A stretch of DNA of 64,000 nucleotides from Paracidovorax wautersii (GCF_031453675.1 NZ_JAVIZX010000001.1:2874001-2938000); one strand, 5' to 3'. Counted from the first letter of the stretch, positions 52,498 to 62,341 are shown. Translations and numbers: made by a program. The notes: generated by a model from the sequence alone, not told the origin.

Positions 52498-53406
52498 ATG
52501 ACTGATCTTCCTCTCTCCGCCCTGCGGGCCTACCAGGCGCTGGCGCGCTGCGGCAGCTTCACGGCGGCGGCGCGGGACCTGGGCTGCGCACAGTCCGCCG
52601 TGAGCCGGCAGATCGCGACGCTCGAGGCGCACCTCCAGCAGACGCTGGTCCTGCGCGGCCACCGCCGCGTGCAGCTGACGCAGGCCGGCATGCTCTACCT
52701 GGAGACGGTGCAGCGCGTGCTCGCCGAACTGGAGCAGGGTGCGCAGCGCCTGTCGCGGCCAGACGCCAGGCCGGTGGTCAAGATCCTGTCCATGCCTTCG
52801 TTCGCGGCGCGGTGGCTGCTGCCGCGTTGCACGGGCCTGCGGGAGGCGCGTATCGAGGTGCAGCTCGAACTCGCCACGTCGATCTGGGACGCCGACTTCC
52901 ACCGGGAGCGGTTTGACCTCGCGGTCCATTACGGCGACGGTGCCTGGCCGGGCGCCCAACTGCTGATGCATGACAGCCTGGTGCCCGTCGCGGCGCCCGG
53001 GCTCGTCGGCGCGGGTGGGCTGCAGCGCATCGATGACCTGGCCCGTTTCTGTTGGTTGCACGACAGCCTGCGCAGCAGCAAGTGGCCGCAGTGGCTGGCC
53101 GCGCACGGCGTGGAGCGCCTCGCGGGCGAGCGAGACATGAAGCTGCAGGACGCCGAAACCACGCTTTCCGCCGCCGTGTCGGGGTTGGGCATTGCGATGG
53201 GCCATGCCGTGCTGGTGGAAAACGATCTGCGCGAAGGGCGGCTGGTGCGGGCCTGGCCCGCGCAGGTGCCGCTCGCGGCCGGCTACCACCTGCTGCAGTC
53301 CCGGCGGGCCGCGGGCAACGCCACGGCGCGTGCGCTGGCGGCCTGGCTGCTGGCCGAGGCAGAAGCCTTTCGCCAGGCGGAGGATCCGGCGCGCCCGGCA
53401 CCGTGA
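52498..53406 (+). CDS. LysR-family regulator, GcvA-like
   Basis: 302-residue LTTR: HTH at residues 5-62 (SALRAYQALARCGSFTAAARD, QSAVSRQIATLE), effector domain with PSFAARWLLPRC and FDLAVHYGDGAWPGAQLL. It follows the PfpI-type gene on the same strand by 63 bases and is convergent with the DUF1501 gene. Target unknown. Confidence 0.88.
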   Translation: MTDLPLSALRAYQALARCGSFTAAARDLGCAQSAVSRQIATLEAHLQQTLVLRGHRRVQLTQAGMLYLETVQRVLAELEQGAQRLSRPDARPVVKILSMPSFAARWLLPRCTGLREARIEVQLELATSIWDADFHRERFDLAVHYGDGAWPGAQLLMHDSLVPVAAPGLVGAGGLQRIDDLARFCWLHDSLRSSKWPQWLAAHGVERLAGERDMKLQDAETTLSAAVSGLGIAMGHAVLVENDLREGRLVRAWPAQVPLAAGYHLLQSRRAAGNATARALAAWLLAEAEAFRQAEDPARPAP

Positions 53407-53430
53407 TGGGGCGTCGCCCGGCGGCGGCAG

Positions 53431-54702
53431 TCAGGCCAGCCGGAGGTCCTTCGGCTTGGCCCCCGGGAATACGCGCGAGAGCGCTGCGCCGTTGAGCCCA
53501 TACATCCGTGCAAAGAGCCCGCCCAGCACGCCGCGGTAGTCGTTGAGCACCGGGTAGTCGCGGTTCTGGAACAGCGTGTTCGCGGTCAGCGCCTGCTGCT
53601 CCCCGGCGATGCGCCCGCCCGCGATGGCGCCGCCCAGCACCCACAGCACGCTGCCGTGGCCGTGGTCCGTGCCGCGGTTGCCGTTCTCACGGAAGGTGCG
53701 GCCGAACTCGCTGACCACCACCACCGTCGTGCGGTCCCAGGCCGGGCCCATCTCGTCGGCGAAGGCGGCCAGGCCGCGGCCCAGCTCCTCGAAGCGGTTG
53801 GCGAGCGCTCCCGTGGCGTTGCCCTGGCCCACGTGCGTGTCCCAGCCGCCCACATCGACGAAGCCCAGGTTGTAGCGCGACTGCATGAGGCGCGCCATGC
53901 GCCGTGCCGTCCCCTCGAAGCCTTTGGTGCTGAGGGCGTTGCGGCTGGCCGCATCCATCTCGCCCTGCATGGTGCGCGCGACCTCATCGCGCGTCTGGAA
54001 GCCCTCAGCCACGGGGCCGGCCAGCGGCGTGCCCTGGTACATGGAGGCGATCAGCCCGGCCTGCCGCTCGTCGATGCCCGGCTTGGCCGCACCGGCGGCG
54101 GCCAGCGCCGTGTTGGGCACGTCGTATCCGCCGCGCAGCACCAGGGGCAAGGTGTCGGTGAAAGCCATGGGCGCGAGGTGGTCGTGCCAGCGCGGCTGCG
54201 CGCCGAGTTCCAGCGCCAGCCGGTTCAGGAAGCCCGAGCGGTAGTCTCGCCGCCCCCCCACCGGCTGGCCCAGTTCGATGCTGTCCTGCGTGTCGAAGTG
54301 GCTGCGGGTGAGGTCGTCCGTGCCCGAAAACGGCACGAACGCCAGCTGCTTCTTCGCGTACAGCGGCTGCAGCGAGCCGGCCAGCGACGGGTGCAGGCCC
54401 CAGTCGGCGGTGAGGGGCAGGGCGCTGCCTTCGCCGCTGCCGGGGCGCGCGATGGCGATGTTGGGACGGCTCTCGTAGTAGAAGTCGCTGGCGGTGGGCA
54501 CCAGCAGGCTGGCGCAGTCGTAGCCGCCGCGCAGGAAGACGAGCAGGAAGCGCGCGTCCGTGGCGCCCTGCGGCGTAGCCGCCAGGCTGGCCTGCAGCAC
54601 ACCGGGCGCGGCCAGGGCGGCGAGCGCCTGCAGGCAGTGGCGGCGCGTGGACGCGAAGCCCGGGTGGGACGGGGAGCGTGAGAGGTCGATGGGGTGGGTC
54701 AT
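53431..54702 (-). CDS. DUF1501 family protein with Tat signal
   Basis: 423-residue exported protein of the DUF1501 family, distantly related to sulfatases/alkaline phosphatases. Twin-arginine signal STRRHCLQALAALAAPG at residues 18-34. Domain motifs include FLLVFLRGGYDCASLLVP, DDLTRSHFDTQDSIELGQP, FVDVGGWDTHVGQG and VVVSEFGRTFRENGNRGTDHGHG. The ribosome site AAAGG precedes the ATG. It is partner and downstream gene of the DUF1800 gene; function is not established. Confidence 0.9.
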   Translation of the reverse strand: MTHPIDLSRSPSHPGFASTRRHCLQALAALAAPGVLQASLAATPQGATDARFLLVFLRGGYDCASLLVPTASDFYYESRPNIAIARPGSGEGSALPLTADWGLHPSLAGSLQPLYAKKQLAFVPFSGTDDLTRSHFDTQDSIELGQPVGGRRDYRSGFLNRLALELGAQPRWHDHLAPMAFTDTLPLVLRGGYDVPNTALAAAGAAKPGIDERQAGLIASMYQGTPLAGPVAEGFQTRDEVARTMQGEMDAASRNALSTKGFEGTARRMARLMQSRYNLGFVDVGGWDTHVGQGNATGALANRFEELGRGLAAFADEMGPAWDRTTVVVVSEFGRTFRENGNRGTDHGHGSVLWVLGGAIAGGRIAGEQQALTANTLFQNRDYPVLNDYRGVLGGLFARMYGLNGAALSRVFPGAKPKDLRLA

Positions 54703-54783
54703 GGCGGGCCTTTCCTTTCGGTGGGCGGCGACGTAGGCGGGGCCGGCTGCCGAGCAGCGCGGCACCCGCGCACGGCGGCGGCA

Positions 54784-56467
54784 TCAGGCGTACATGAATT
54801 CGGGGGATGACAGCAGAAAGGTGTTCCACTCGGCCGGGGAGGCGGCACGCGCCAGGGCCATGCGCGTGGCCGGCGCCAGCTGCGGCTCCAGGGCACGGAA
54901 GGCGGCGTTCTGCGCCAGGGCCGGCGGCTGCACGCGGGGCGGTGGCGCGCCCTCGGTGCGGTACAACGCGGCGGGCGCCCGCGCCGCCCAGCGCGCGTGC
55001 GGTCTCGAAGCGCACGGCCATCTGGCCCGAGCTGGTCCAGGCGGCTGCATCCAGCGGGTAGCCGTCCGGCGTCGCGCGGCCATAGAGCGGCTCGGCCAGC
55101 CGCTGCAGCCACGACAGCGCCGGGTCGGGATTGGCCAGCACGCGGTCGGAATAGCCCAGGCGCAGCCCGGCCATCACGTACTGCACGGGGTCGCGCAGCC
55201 GGGTGCCGAGCGACGCCTCGAAGGCCTCGTGGCCGAACAGCGTGCGCAGCACCGCGCCGATGTCGCCATCGGTCTGCTGGAAGCGCTCGGCCAGCGCCTG
55301 CAGCAGCGCGGGCGGCGGTGCGTCGCCCACCAGGTACGCGGCCAGCTTGCGGGTGACGAAGCGCGCGGTGGCCGGCGCGCGGGCCAGCCGGTCCAGCGCC
55401 TCGTCCAGCTCGGCCATGCCCTGGCCCTGCAGGGGCTGGCCCAAAAGCTCCTTGGCGTTCCAGTCGTGGCGTTGCGGGTGAAATTCATACAGCCCGCGGC
55501 GCACGTAGTGGCGCGTCCACTCGGGCTTGAGCTTCGGCGGTGCCTCGTCCAGCGGGCGCAGCGACACGCCATGGCCTGTCAGCACGCGCGCCAGCTCCTG
55601 CACGTCGCGCTGGCTGTAGCCGCCGTCCACGCCCAGCGTGTGCAGTTCCATCAATTCGCGCGCGTAGTTCTCGTTGATGCGGCCGGCGGCGTTCTGCGCG
55701 TTGTCCAGATAGCGCAGCATGGCCGGGTGGCGCACCGTGGCGCCCAGCAGGTCGCGGAAGCGGCCCAGCGCATGCGGGCGGATGGCGCGGTCCTCGTAGT
55801 CGCCCACCATCGCGCGGATGTCGGCCTTGCCGGCGAATACGTTGAAGTGGTTCAGCCAGAACCAGGTCATCTTCTCCTGCAACTGCGCGGGCGAGTACAC
55901 GGCGCGCAGCACGAAGCGCCGTTCGGCCTCGCGCTGCAGGGTGCGCAGGTCGCGCTGGTACGCCTCCTGCGCCGCCTTGCGCGCCTCTTCCTTCGGTTCG
56001 TTCTTCAGGGCCTGCTGGCGCGCCTGCAGGTCGATGGCCAGGGTCTCCATCGGCGTGCGGGTGATGGCCATGGCGTCGATCTGGGCCTGGGCTTCTGGCG
56101 GCAAGGGGGCCTGCGGCGCGGGCCGCAGCAGGGCGGCCACCGTGGCCGAGGGGCCGATGCGCTGCAGCCTCTCGAGCGACGCCGCGTTGGCGCCCCAGGT
56201 GAGCCGGTCCAGCAGGCGCACGCCCTCGGCGGGAGAGCGGGGCGCATCGCGCAGGCTCTCCGCGGCGAGCGCGCCGGGCGGCGCGGCCAGTGTCAGCCCG
56301 GCGGCACCGCACAGGCCGACAGCAGCGGTGGTCAGCCACTGGCGGCGGCCAAGCACCCCGGCGCCTGCGCGGCCGACGGGGCCAGCTGCAGCTGCAGCCG
56401 CGGTGCGGACCGCGGCGTTCACGGAAAACAGCATGGTGTTGGAGGAGGAGTGCCTGTTGGGGCGCAT
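54784..56467 (-). pseudogene. DUF1800 family protein, frameshifted near the C-terminus
   Basis: Full-length DUF1800 protein except for a frame change. From MRPNRHSSSN (alternative start at MLFSVNAA, 56434) the frame encodes a Tat-like signal (LGRRQWLTTAAVGLCGAAG) and the DUF1800 domain (LLDRLTWGAN, MTWFWLNHFNVFAGK, NENYARELMELHTLGVDGGY). After RFETARALGGAGA, near 54971-54985, similarity continues in another frame (PAALYRTEGAPPP to LLSSPEFMYA, stop 54784). One extra base in a GC-rich run, or two missing, explains it. It could be a true mutation or a sequencing error. Confidence 0.83.
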
Positions 56468-56565
56468 GGTGCGCCGCAGCGTCCTCCGCCGCAAGGGCCG
56501 TGCGCGGGTTTTACCCGGCCTACACAGATGTATCGCGCTGTAGGGCGGTGCTGCGCCCGCTGCGT

Positions 56566-57840
56566 TTACCGGCCGCTGTCGCGCTGCACGGCCGGGGACG
56601 CCTCTTCGAAGCGGTCCACCTTGCGCAGGGGCTTGAACACCCAGGCCCAGGTGCCCACCACGCCTAGCGTGCACACGCCGCCCAGGATGGCTGCCGGCAC
56701 CACGCCCAGCCAAGCGGCGCTGGTGCCGGCGCGGAACTCGCCCAGTTCGTTCGACGAACCGATGAACAGCATGTTCACCGCATTCACCCGGCCACGCATG
56801 TCGTCAGGGGTGGAGAACTGCACCAGCGCACCGCGGATGTACACGCTCACCATGTCGGCCGCACCCGCCACCATCAGCGCCACGAACGACAGCCAGAACA
56901 GCGTGGACAGCGAGAACACCAGGTTGGCCACGCCGAAGATGGCCACCGCGATGAACATGCGACGGCCCACATGCCGGTTGAACGGCCGCGTGCTGAGGTA
57001 CAGGCCCGTGGCGACCTCGCCGATGGCCATGGCGCTACGCAACGCGCCCAGGCCCTGCGGGCCCACGTGCAGCACCTCGTGCGCATAGATGGGCAGCAGC
57101 GCCACCACGCCGCCCAGCAGCACGGCGAACAGGTCCAGCGAGATGGTGCCCAGGATGATGGGCCGCGAGCGGATGAAGTGGATGCCCGCGCCGAAGCGCT
57201 GCCACATGGTGCCCAGCGCGGCCGACAGCGGCGCGGCATGCGCCACCGTCACGCGGGCCAGCATGGCCGTGCCCAGCGCGAAGCACGCCAGGCAGACCAG
57301 GTAGGTGAGCTCGCCCCCGCCGGCCGCATACAGCAGGCCGCCGAGGAAGGGGCCGCCGATGTTGGCCGAGCGCATGAGCATGCTGTTGGCCGCGATCGCC
57401 TGCGCCAGTTGGGCGCGCGGCACGATCTGCGGGAGCAGGCTCTGCAGGGCCGGGCCCGAGAACGCCCGCGTGCAGCCGAACAGCACCAGCACCGCATAGA
57501 TGCCGTTCACGCCGGCTGCGCCGTGTCCGGACAGCCACCACAGCAGCCCGCTGCATACGGCACCCACGGCCCAGCTGGCCGCCAGGATGGGCTTGCGGCT
57601 GAACCGGTCGATCAGGTCTCCGGCCGGCATCAGCAGGCACAGCATGGGCAGGAACTGCGCCAGCCCCACATAGGCCAGCGCCAGCGGCTCGCGCGTCAGG
57701 TCATAGACCTGCCAGGCCACCACCACGGCCTGCACCTGGGTGGCGAACACGGCCAGCACGCGGGCCATGAGGAAGGAGACGAAACCGGCGTGGCGGTACA
57801 CGCTCTCGGGCGCGGGAGGCAGGGGTGGTGTGTCGGTCAC
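56566..57840 (-). CDS. MFS exporter, EntS-like
   Basis: 424-residue major-facilitator protein of the MFS_3/EntS-like group with about 12 helices. VWAQQVQAVVVAWQVYDLT-like VFATQVQAVVVAWQVYDLT near residue 32 and the loop DLIDRFSRKPIL are typical. The start is GTG, as no ATG is available at the conserved N-terminus. Substrate unknown; the family exports siderophores and drugs. 98 bases upstream of the DUF1800 gene on the same strand. Confidence 0.83.
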   Translation of the reverse strand: MTDTPPLPPAPESVYRHAGFVSFLMARVLAVFATQVQAVVVAWQVYDLTREPLALAYVGLAQFLPMLCLLMPAGDLIDRFSRKPILAASWAVGAVCSGLLWWLSGHGAAGVNGIYAVLVLFGCTRAFSGPALQSLLPQIVPRAQLAQAIAANSMLMRSANIGGPFLGGLLYAAGGGELTYLVCLACFALGTAMLARVTVAHAAPLSAALGTMWQRFGAGIHFIRSRPIILGTISLDLFAVLLGGVVALLPIYAHEVLHVGPQGLGALRSAMAIGEVATGLYLSTRPFNRHVGRRMFIAVAIFGVANLVFSLSTLFWLSFVALMVAGAADMVSVYIRGALVQFSTPDDMRGRVNAVNMLFIGSSNELGEFRAGTSAAWLGVVPAAILGGVCTLGVVGTWAWVFKPLRKVDRFEEASPAVQRDSGR

Positions 57841-58502
57841 GGAGATGGGGCAGCGGCGGTGGCGGAAGGGAGAGCCACCGCCCCGTGCGGGCGACAGAGC
57901 GGAGCGAACGGCGGGGTTCGGGCTGGCGGCGCGGGAACGGGCAGAGCGGGCGGCTGCAATGCGAAGCGGCCGATGCTACCGCTTTCCACGCTTTCGTGTG
58001 CGCAGGCAGCCTGTGCCGTGCTGGCGGCTGCGTGCGTCAGCGGTCCTGGCCCGCCGCACTGCGCGGTGAGCGAGTCGCCCACGCGGATGGCCATGGAAAA
58101 GGGGCGGAGGCCAAGCGGTGGGAGTTGTGCGCAGAAGCGGTGGTGCGGCCAGGCCTGGAGGGCGCGCCACAGCCGCTAAAAGCCGCCCTTGCTTCGCCGC
58201 ATTTTCAGCCGAAAAAGCGCCGGAATATACCTGCTTTCGGGCCCGCCCAAAGCAAGTGCTTCGTGTCCGCCCGCGCTGCCCAAAAACCGGGCAACGCACC
58301 GCGGCCCAAGGCTGGCGCGGCTTGCGCGGGTTATTCGTACAGTTTTCCACAGATCGATTCACAGACATTGGGAACAACTTTTTTTGCTGTGCAGGACCGG
58401 GCCCGCCATCGTCGACAATCTCGCCCGGCCTGCAGGCGCCGCCAGCGGCTGGCGCTCTGCTCGCCGCCTTCCCTTCGTTTTTTTCTTTGCCGGGTCTTCC
58501 AC
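57841..58502. other. 662-bp intergenic region
   Basis: Between the divergent MFS exporter and RarD-like genes. No convincing coding frame. It contains an AT-richer island at 58330-58390 with TTTTCCACA (one mismatch to a DnaA box) and a T7 run, a GACAAT hexamer at 58414-58419 and a CGCCAGcggCTGGCG hairpin near 58441, followed by a T-rich stretch. It may hold the RarD promoter and leader; nothing else is recognised. Confidence 0.5.
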
Positions 58503-59411
58503 GTGTTCAAGGGCTTGATCGCCTCCGTCCTCGCGTCCGCGCTGTTCGGGGCCATGTACTACCTCTCGCCCTTGCTGGCACCGCTCGATGGCGAGCAGAT
58601 CTTCGGCTGGCGGGTGCTGCTCACCCTGCCGTTCACCACGGCGCTCCTGCTGTGGCAGGGCCAGGGCGCGCGCGTGCGCACGCTGCTGCTGCGGGTCTGG
58701 CGGCTGCCGTCGCTGGCGCTGGCGCTGGGCCTGCTGCTCAGCGCGGCCCTGCTGGGCGTGCAGCTGTGGCTGTTCATGTGGGCGCCGCTGCATGGCCGGG
58801 CGCTGCCGGTATCGCTGGGCTACTTCCTGCTGCCGCTGATGATGGTGCTGACGGGCCGCGTGCTGTACCGCGAGCGTCTCACCCCCGCGCAGCAGGCCGC
58901 GGCCGTGCTGGCCGCCGCCGGGGTGCTGTACGAACTGGTGCGCGCGGGCAGCATGTCGTGGGAGACCTGGCTCGTCGCGCTGGGCTACCCCGTGTACTTC
59001 GTGCTGCGCCGCCGCCTGGGCACCGACCACCTGTGCGGGCATTGGGTGGACATGGTGCTGATGCTGCCGGCCGCACTGTGGTTCATGCTGCGCGATCCGT
59101 CCTCGCTGCCGCTGGCGGCAGGGCAGGCCCATCTGTGGACGCTGCTGCCCGCGATGGGCGCGCTCAGCGGCGTGGCCCTGGCGCTGTACATGGCGGCCAG
59201 CCGGCTGCTGCCGCTGGGCCTGTTCGGGCTGCTGAGCTATGTGGAGCCGGTGCTGCTGGTGCTGGTGGCGCTGCTGCTGGGCGAAGGGGTCGCCCGCGCG
59301 CAGTGGCCGATGTACGGCTTCATCCTGGCGGCCGTCGTGGCCATGATGGTCGACGGTATCTGGCGCCTGCTGCGCGAGCGGCGCACGCGCAGGGCGCTAA
59401 GAACGTGTTGA
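58503..59411 (+). CDS. EamA/RarD-like transporter
   Basis: 302-residue drug/metabolite transporter with about ten helices, closest to RarD (SVLASALFGAMYYLSPLLAPLDGEQIFGWR at residues 8-37). The start is GTG 58503; no ATG is available upstream of the conserved start. The last codons (RALRTC, stop at 59409) run into the repeat beginning CGTGTTGACGATCTC, so the C-terminus may have been changed by the repeat. Substrate unknown. Confidence 0.84.
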   Translation: MFKGLIASVLASALFGAMYYLSPLLAPLDGEQIFGWRVLLTLPFTTALLLWQGQGARVRTLLLRVWRLPSLALALGLLLSAALLGVQLWLFMWAPLHGRALPVSLGYFLLPLMMVLTGRVLYRERLTPAQQAAAVLAAAGVLYELVRAGSMSWETWLVALGYPVYFVLRRRLGTDHLCGHWVDMVLMLPAALWFMLRDPSSLPLAAGQAHLWTLLPAMGALSGVALALYMAASRLLPLGLFGLLSYVEPVLLVLVALLLGEGVARAQWPMYGFILAAVVAMMVDGIWRLLRERRTRRALRTC

Positions 59412-59529
59412 CGATCTCGCAGGGGTCGCGTTGGAGCGCAATCGGGATGGGTGGATGTCTCGGGTGCGCCGCATGGGCTCGTGCCCATGCAAGCAGCCGC
59501 GGCCTCCCATCACCCGATTTCGCTCCAAC
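59404..59529. repeat. Structured repeat element after the RarD-like gene
   Basis: Begins CGTGTTGACGATCTC. It contains near-perfect outer arms GTTGGAGCGCAATCGGG (59430) and CCCGATTTCGCTCCAAC (59513-59529) and an inner perfect hairpin GCATGGGC-TCGT-GCCCATGC (59471-59490). No transposase is present; it resembles a MITE or structured RNA. Confidence 0.8.
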
Positions 59530-59582
59530 CCGAAGGGCAGTGGTGTGGGCGGGCGGGCTGCCGGGCGGTAGGCAGGCAGGCG

Positions 59583-60215
59583 TCAGCCCTGCCACTGGCC
59601 CGGTGCGAGTCCGTCCAGCGCGTACGGCCCGATGGCCGCGCGGATGAGGCGCAGCGTAGGGAACCCCACGGCCGCCGTCATACGGCGCACCTGGCGGTTG
59701 CGGCCCTCGCGGATGGCCAGCTCGATCCACGCGGTGGGGATGTTCTTGCGCTCGCGGATGGGCGGGTCGCGCTCCCACACGGTGGGCGGCGGGTCCATCA
59801 GGCGCGCGCGGGCCGGGCGCGTGGGGCCGTCGTTCAGCGGCACGCCGTGGCGCAGCGCTGCGATGGCGTCGTCGCCGGGCGAGCCCTCCACCTGCACCCA
59901 GTAGGTCTTCTCCATCTTGAAGCGCGGGTCGGCGATGTGCGCCTGCAGCTTGCCGTCATCGGTCAGCAGCAGCAGGCCTTCGCTGTCCGCATCCAGCCGG
60001 CCGGCCACATACACGCCGGGCACGTCGATGAATTCCTTGAGGCCCTTCCACCGCCCCTCCGGGGTGAATTGGCTCAGCACCCCGTAGGGCTTGTGGAAGC
60101 GGATCAGCCGGGCCGGCGCGCGCTCCACGGCGGGCGCGGGCCGCGCCGGTGCCGCGCCCGTGCGCTGGATCTGCAGGCGTGGGCGGGGCGGTCGGTCGGC
60201 AGGGTTTTGGGTCAA
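59583..60215 (-). CDS. rluE: RsuA/RluE-type pseudouridine synthase, TTG start
   Basis: 210-residue rRNA pseudouridine synthase. Catalytic D75 is in [15 protein letters not shown]; other motifs are [12 protein letters not shown] and [23 protein letters not shown]. The lack of an S4 domain matches RluE (23S rRNA Psi2457). No ATG or GTG precedes the conserved region in frame; the start is TTG at 60215, with GGAG six bases upstream. Both lie in a palindromic repeat copy (60212-60269). The first 33 residues are Pro/Arg-rich and unconserved. Confidence 0.85.
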   Translation of the reverse strand: MTQNPADRPPRPRLQIQRTGAAPARPAPAVERAPARLIRFHKPYGVLSQFTPEGRWKGLKEFIDVPGVYVAGRLDADSEGLLLLTDDGKLQAHIADPRFKMEKTYWVQVEGSPGDDAIAALRHGVPLNDGPTRPARARLMDPPPTVWERDPPIRERKNIPTAWIELAIREGRNRQVRRMTAAVGFPTLRLIRAAIGPYALDGLAPGQWQG

Positions 60216-60269
60216 ATTGGGCTCCAGCGCTTTATCAGAAATCGCATGTAGCTATTAAAATAATAGCAA
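60212..60269 (-). repeat. Palindromic repeat copy at the rluE start
   Basis: On the minus strand AATAGCTACATGCGATTTCTG, AAAGCGCTGGAGCCCAATTTG. It supplies GGAG and the TTG start of the RluE-type gene. Confidence 0.68.
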
Positions 60270-60271
60270 TA

Positions 60272-61168
60272 TCAGGCGGCGATGAAGAGGGCCGGGTCCA
60301 CCATGGTGCGGTTCAGCATCACGCCCCAGTGCAGGTGCGGGCCGGTCACGCGGCCGGTGGCGCCGACCTTGCAGAACGCCTGGCCGGTGGCGAGCACGTC
60401 GCCCACCTGCACGTCCATGCGGCTGAGGTGGCAGTACATGGTGAGCAGGCCGCCGCCGTGGTCCAGCCAGACCGTGCCGCCGTTGAAGAAATAGTCGCCC
60501 ACGTCGATCACCCTGCCGGGCAGCGGCGCCACCACGGGCGTGCCGGTGGCGGCCGCGATGTCCATGCCGCTGTGTGGATTGCGCGCCTGGCCGTTGAAGA
60601 CGCGGCGCAGACCGAACGAGCTGGAGCGGCGCCCCGGTACCGGCACGCGCATCTGCAGATCGGCCGCGCGGGGCAGCGGGGTTGAGAAGGTGGCCATCAC
60701 CGTGCGCTGGTGGTCACGCTCGCGCTCGTAGCGGGCGTTGTCCTCGGCGGACAGGTCGACCGTGCGCGGGGCCACGTTCAGGCGCTGCTCGCTGTATTTC
60801 TTGGCGGCTACCTGGTAAGCCAGCGTGCGCGGTGCCTCGCCGGCGACCTCCACGCGGATCTCCGCGGGCCCGACGGGCGCGGCCAGAGGGATGCCCACCA
60901 GGGCCGTCCATTCGATCATGTCGCCCAGCACCAGCAGGGGCACGTCGCCGGCCTGCGCGGTGGGCCGCTGCGCCGCCGGACCGAGCGACAGGCGCGCCAC
61001 GCCGCCCGGCACCTGGAGCGGATGCGGCCAGACCTGGGCGCCTGCCGGTGCAGCGGCCCAGGCCGCGGGCACCGCCGCAAGGGCCGCACCGGCGCCGGCT
61101 GCCCGCAGCAGGGTGCGGCGGTGTGCGGACAGGGGCAGGGCGGAGGCGGGGAAGGGGGGAAGCGTCAT
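60272..61168 (-). CDS. M23 family metallopeptidase with signal sequence
   Basis: 298-residue LytM/peptidase-M23 protein. A signal with twin arginines (AHRRTLLRAAGAGAALAAVPA) covers the first about 40 residues. The metal site is formed by NPHSGMDIA near residues 195-203 and GPHLHWG near 274-280, with YCHLSRM between, so the enzyme looks active. It would cleave peptidoglycan cross-bridges in the periplasm. ATG 61168 precedes the signal; it ends two bases from the repeat at the rluE start. Confidence 0.88.
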   Translation of the reverse strand: MTLPPFPASALPLSAHRRTLLRAAGAGAALAAVPAAWAAAPAGAQVWPHPLQVPGGVARLSLGPAAQRPTAQAGDVPLLVLGDMIEWTALVGIPLAAPVGPAEIRVEVAGEAPRTLAYQVAAKKYSEQRLNVAPRTVDLSAEDNARYERERDHQRTVMATFSTPLPRAADLQMRVPVPGRRSSSFGLRRVFNGQARNPHSGMDIAAATGTPVVAPLPGRVIDVGDYFFNGGTVWLDHGGGLLTMYCHLSRMDVQVGDVLATGQAFCKVGATGRVTGPHLHWGVMLNRTMVDPALFIAA

Positions 61169-61337
61169 GGCGGATCGTGGGGAAAGACGGGGAACACGCC
61201 GATCTTCGCACCGCGGCCAGGGCATGGACGGTCAGCGCATATCCAAACATGAAAGTCTGCTGAAGAAACGGCAGCGGTGCGCCGCAAGATGCCGCCTCTT
61301 CCGTTGGTTTCAGCGCTTTCAAGAAAAGGTGTTTGGT

Positions 61338-62120
61338 ATGGCAATGCAGTATGCAGGGGCGCGCCGCGCCGTGTGGACGGTGGCGGGCGCCCTGGCGGTG
61401 GGTGCGCTCCTGGCCGCGTGCGGCGGCAGCGACGACGCGACGATCGCATCCGACGATTTCACGCAGGGCCTGGCGCAGTGGAAGATCGAGCAGCAAAGCG
61501 CGGCCGGCACCGTGACCGCCACCGGCGGCGTGCTGGACATCGTGCAGCCCTCCGGGGCCACGCTGTGGTTTCGCCAGAAGTTCACCGGCGACTACGAGAT
61601 CACCTTCTCGGCCACGCCCGTGCCGATCAGCTTCGCGGGCACTGCCTTCGTCGACCGCATCTCCGACCTGAACATGTTCTGGAATGCGGTGGACCCGCGC
61701 ATCGGCTCGGGCGATCCCACGCAGAACAGCTTCGACGGCTCGCTCAATGCGTACAACCCGGTCCGGCTCTACTACGTGGGCTACGGTGCCAACGGCAACA
61801 CCACCACGCGCCTGCGCCGCAACGACGGCACGGCCAGCCGCCCGCAGATCACCGGCTACGCCACGCCGGCATCCGCTACCGCAGACGACCGCGCCGGCGG
61901 CATGACGGCGGCCACCACGCTCATTGCGAACCAGGCCACGCGCGTGCGCATCGTCTCGCGCGCTGCCACGGCCAGCGACCCGGCCACCCTGCAGTGGTAT
62001 GCCGACGGCGCGCTGGTGTTCAGCTACGCCGACCCGGCGCCGTACCGGGAAGGCTGGTTCGCTCTGCGCACCACCACCAGCCACTGGCAGATCCGCGACT
62101 TCCAGGTGCGCAGGCTGTGA
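61338..62120 (+). CDS. Lipoprotein with DUF6250-like domain
   Basis: 260-residue lipoprotein. Signal with lipobox VGALLAACGG, modified cysteine C28; Gly at +2 is compatible with outer-membrane sorting. The mature part is a beta-rich jelly-roll-like domain (DFTQGLAQWKIEQQSAAGTV, TGDYEITFSATPVP, FYVGYGANGN-like RLYYVGYGANGNTTTRLRRN), probably carbohydrate-related. Divergent from the M23 peptidase gene. Role not established. Confidence 0.8.
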   Translation: MAMQYAGARRAVWTVAGALAVGALLAACGGSDDATIASDDFTQGLAQWKIEQQSAAGTVTATGGVLDIVQPSGATLWFRQKFTGDYEITFSATPVPISFAGTAFVDRISDLNMFWNAVDPRIGSGDPTQNSFDGSLNAYNPVRLYYVGYGANGNTTTRLRRNDGTASRPQITGYATPASATADDRAGGMTAATTLIANQATRVRIVSRAATASDPATLQWYADGALVFSYADPAPYREGWFALRTTTSHWQIRDFQVRRL

Positions 62121-62328
62121 GCGGCGGCTGACGGGCGGCAGGGGCGATCGGCAGCGCTCGCCTGCGGCGCTGTGCCGCCGCTGCAGTCGCATCCCTTCCG
62201 GGCCGGCGGCGATTCCGATGCCCTCCGACGAGAGCGGAACTGACTACCGCGGGGCCTGGGCACCGCCACGGGCTCCGTGGTGCGAGCGGTGGCGGCGTCA
62301 GCCTACAGGGCGCTTGCGGGGCGAACTC

Positions 62329-62334
62329 GACAAT
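62329..62334 (+). promoter_or_regulatory. Candidate -10 box for a leaderless transcript
   Basis: GACAAT, seven bases before ATG 62342. It overlaps the in-frame ATG at 62333, arguing against that start. Confidence 0.45.
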
Positions 62335-62341
62335 GCCCGCC

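Noticed and set aside
58330-58390. AT-rich island with TTTTCCACA as a replication origin
   Set aside because: Only one DnaA-box-like site with a mismatch, no dnaA, dnaN or gyrB nearby and no box cluster.
59404-59529. Insertion sequence
   Set aside because: No transposase gene or target-site duplication is visible; called as a structured repeat only.
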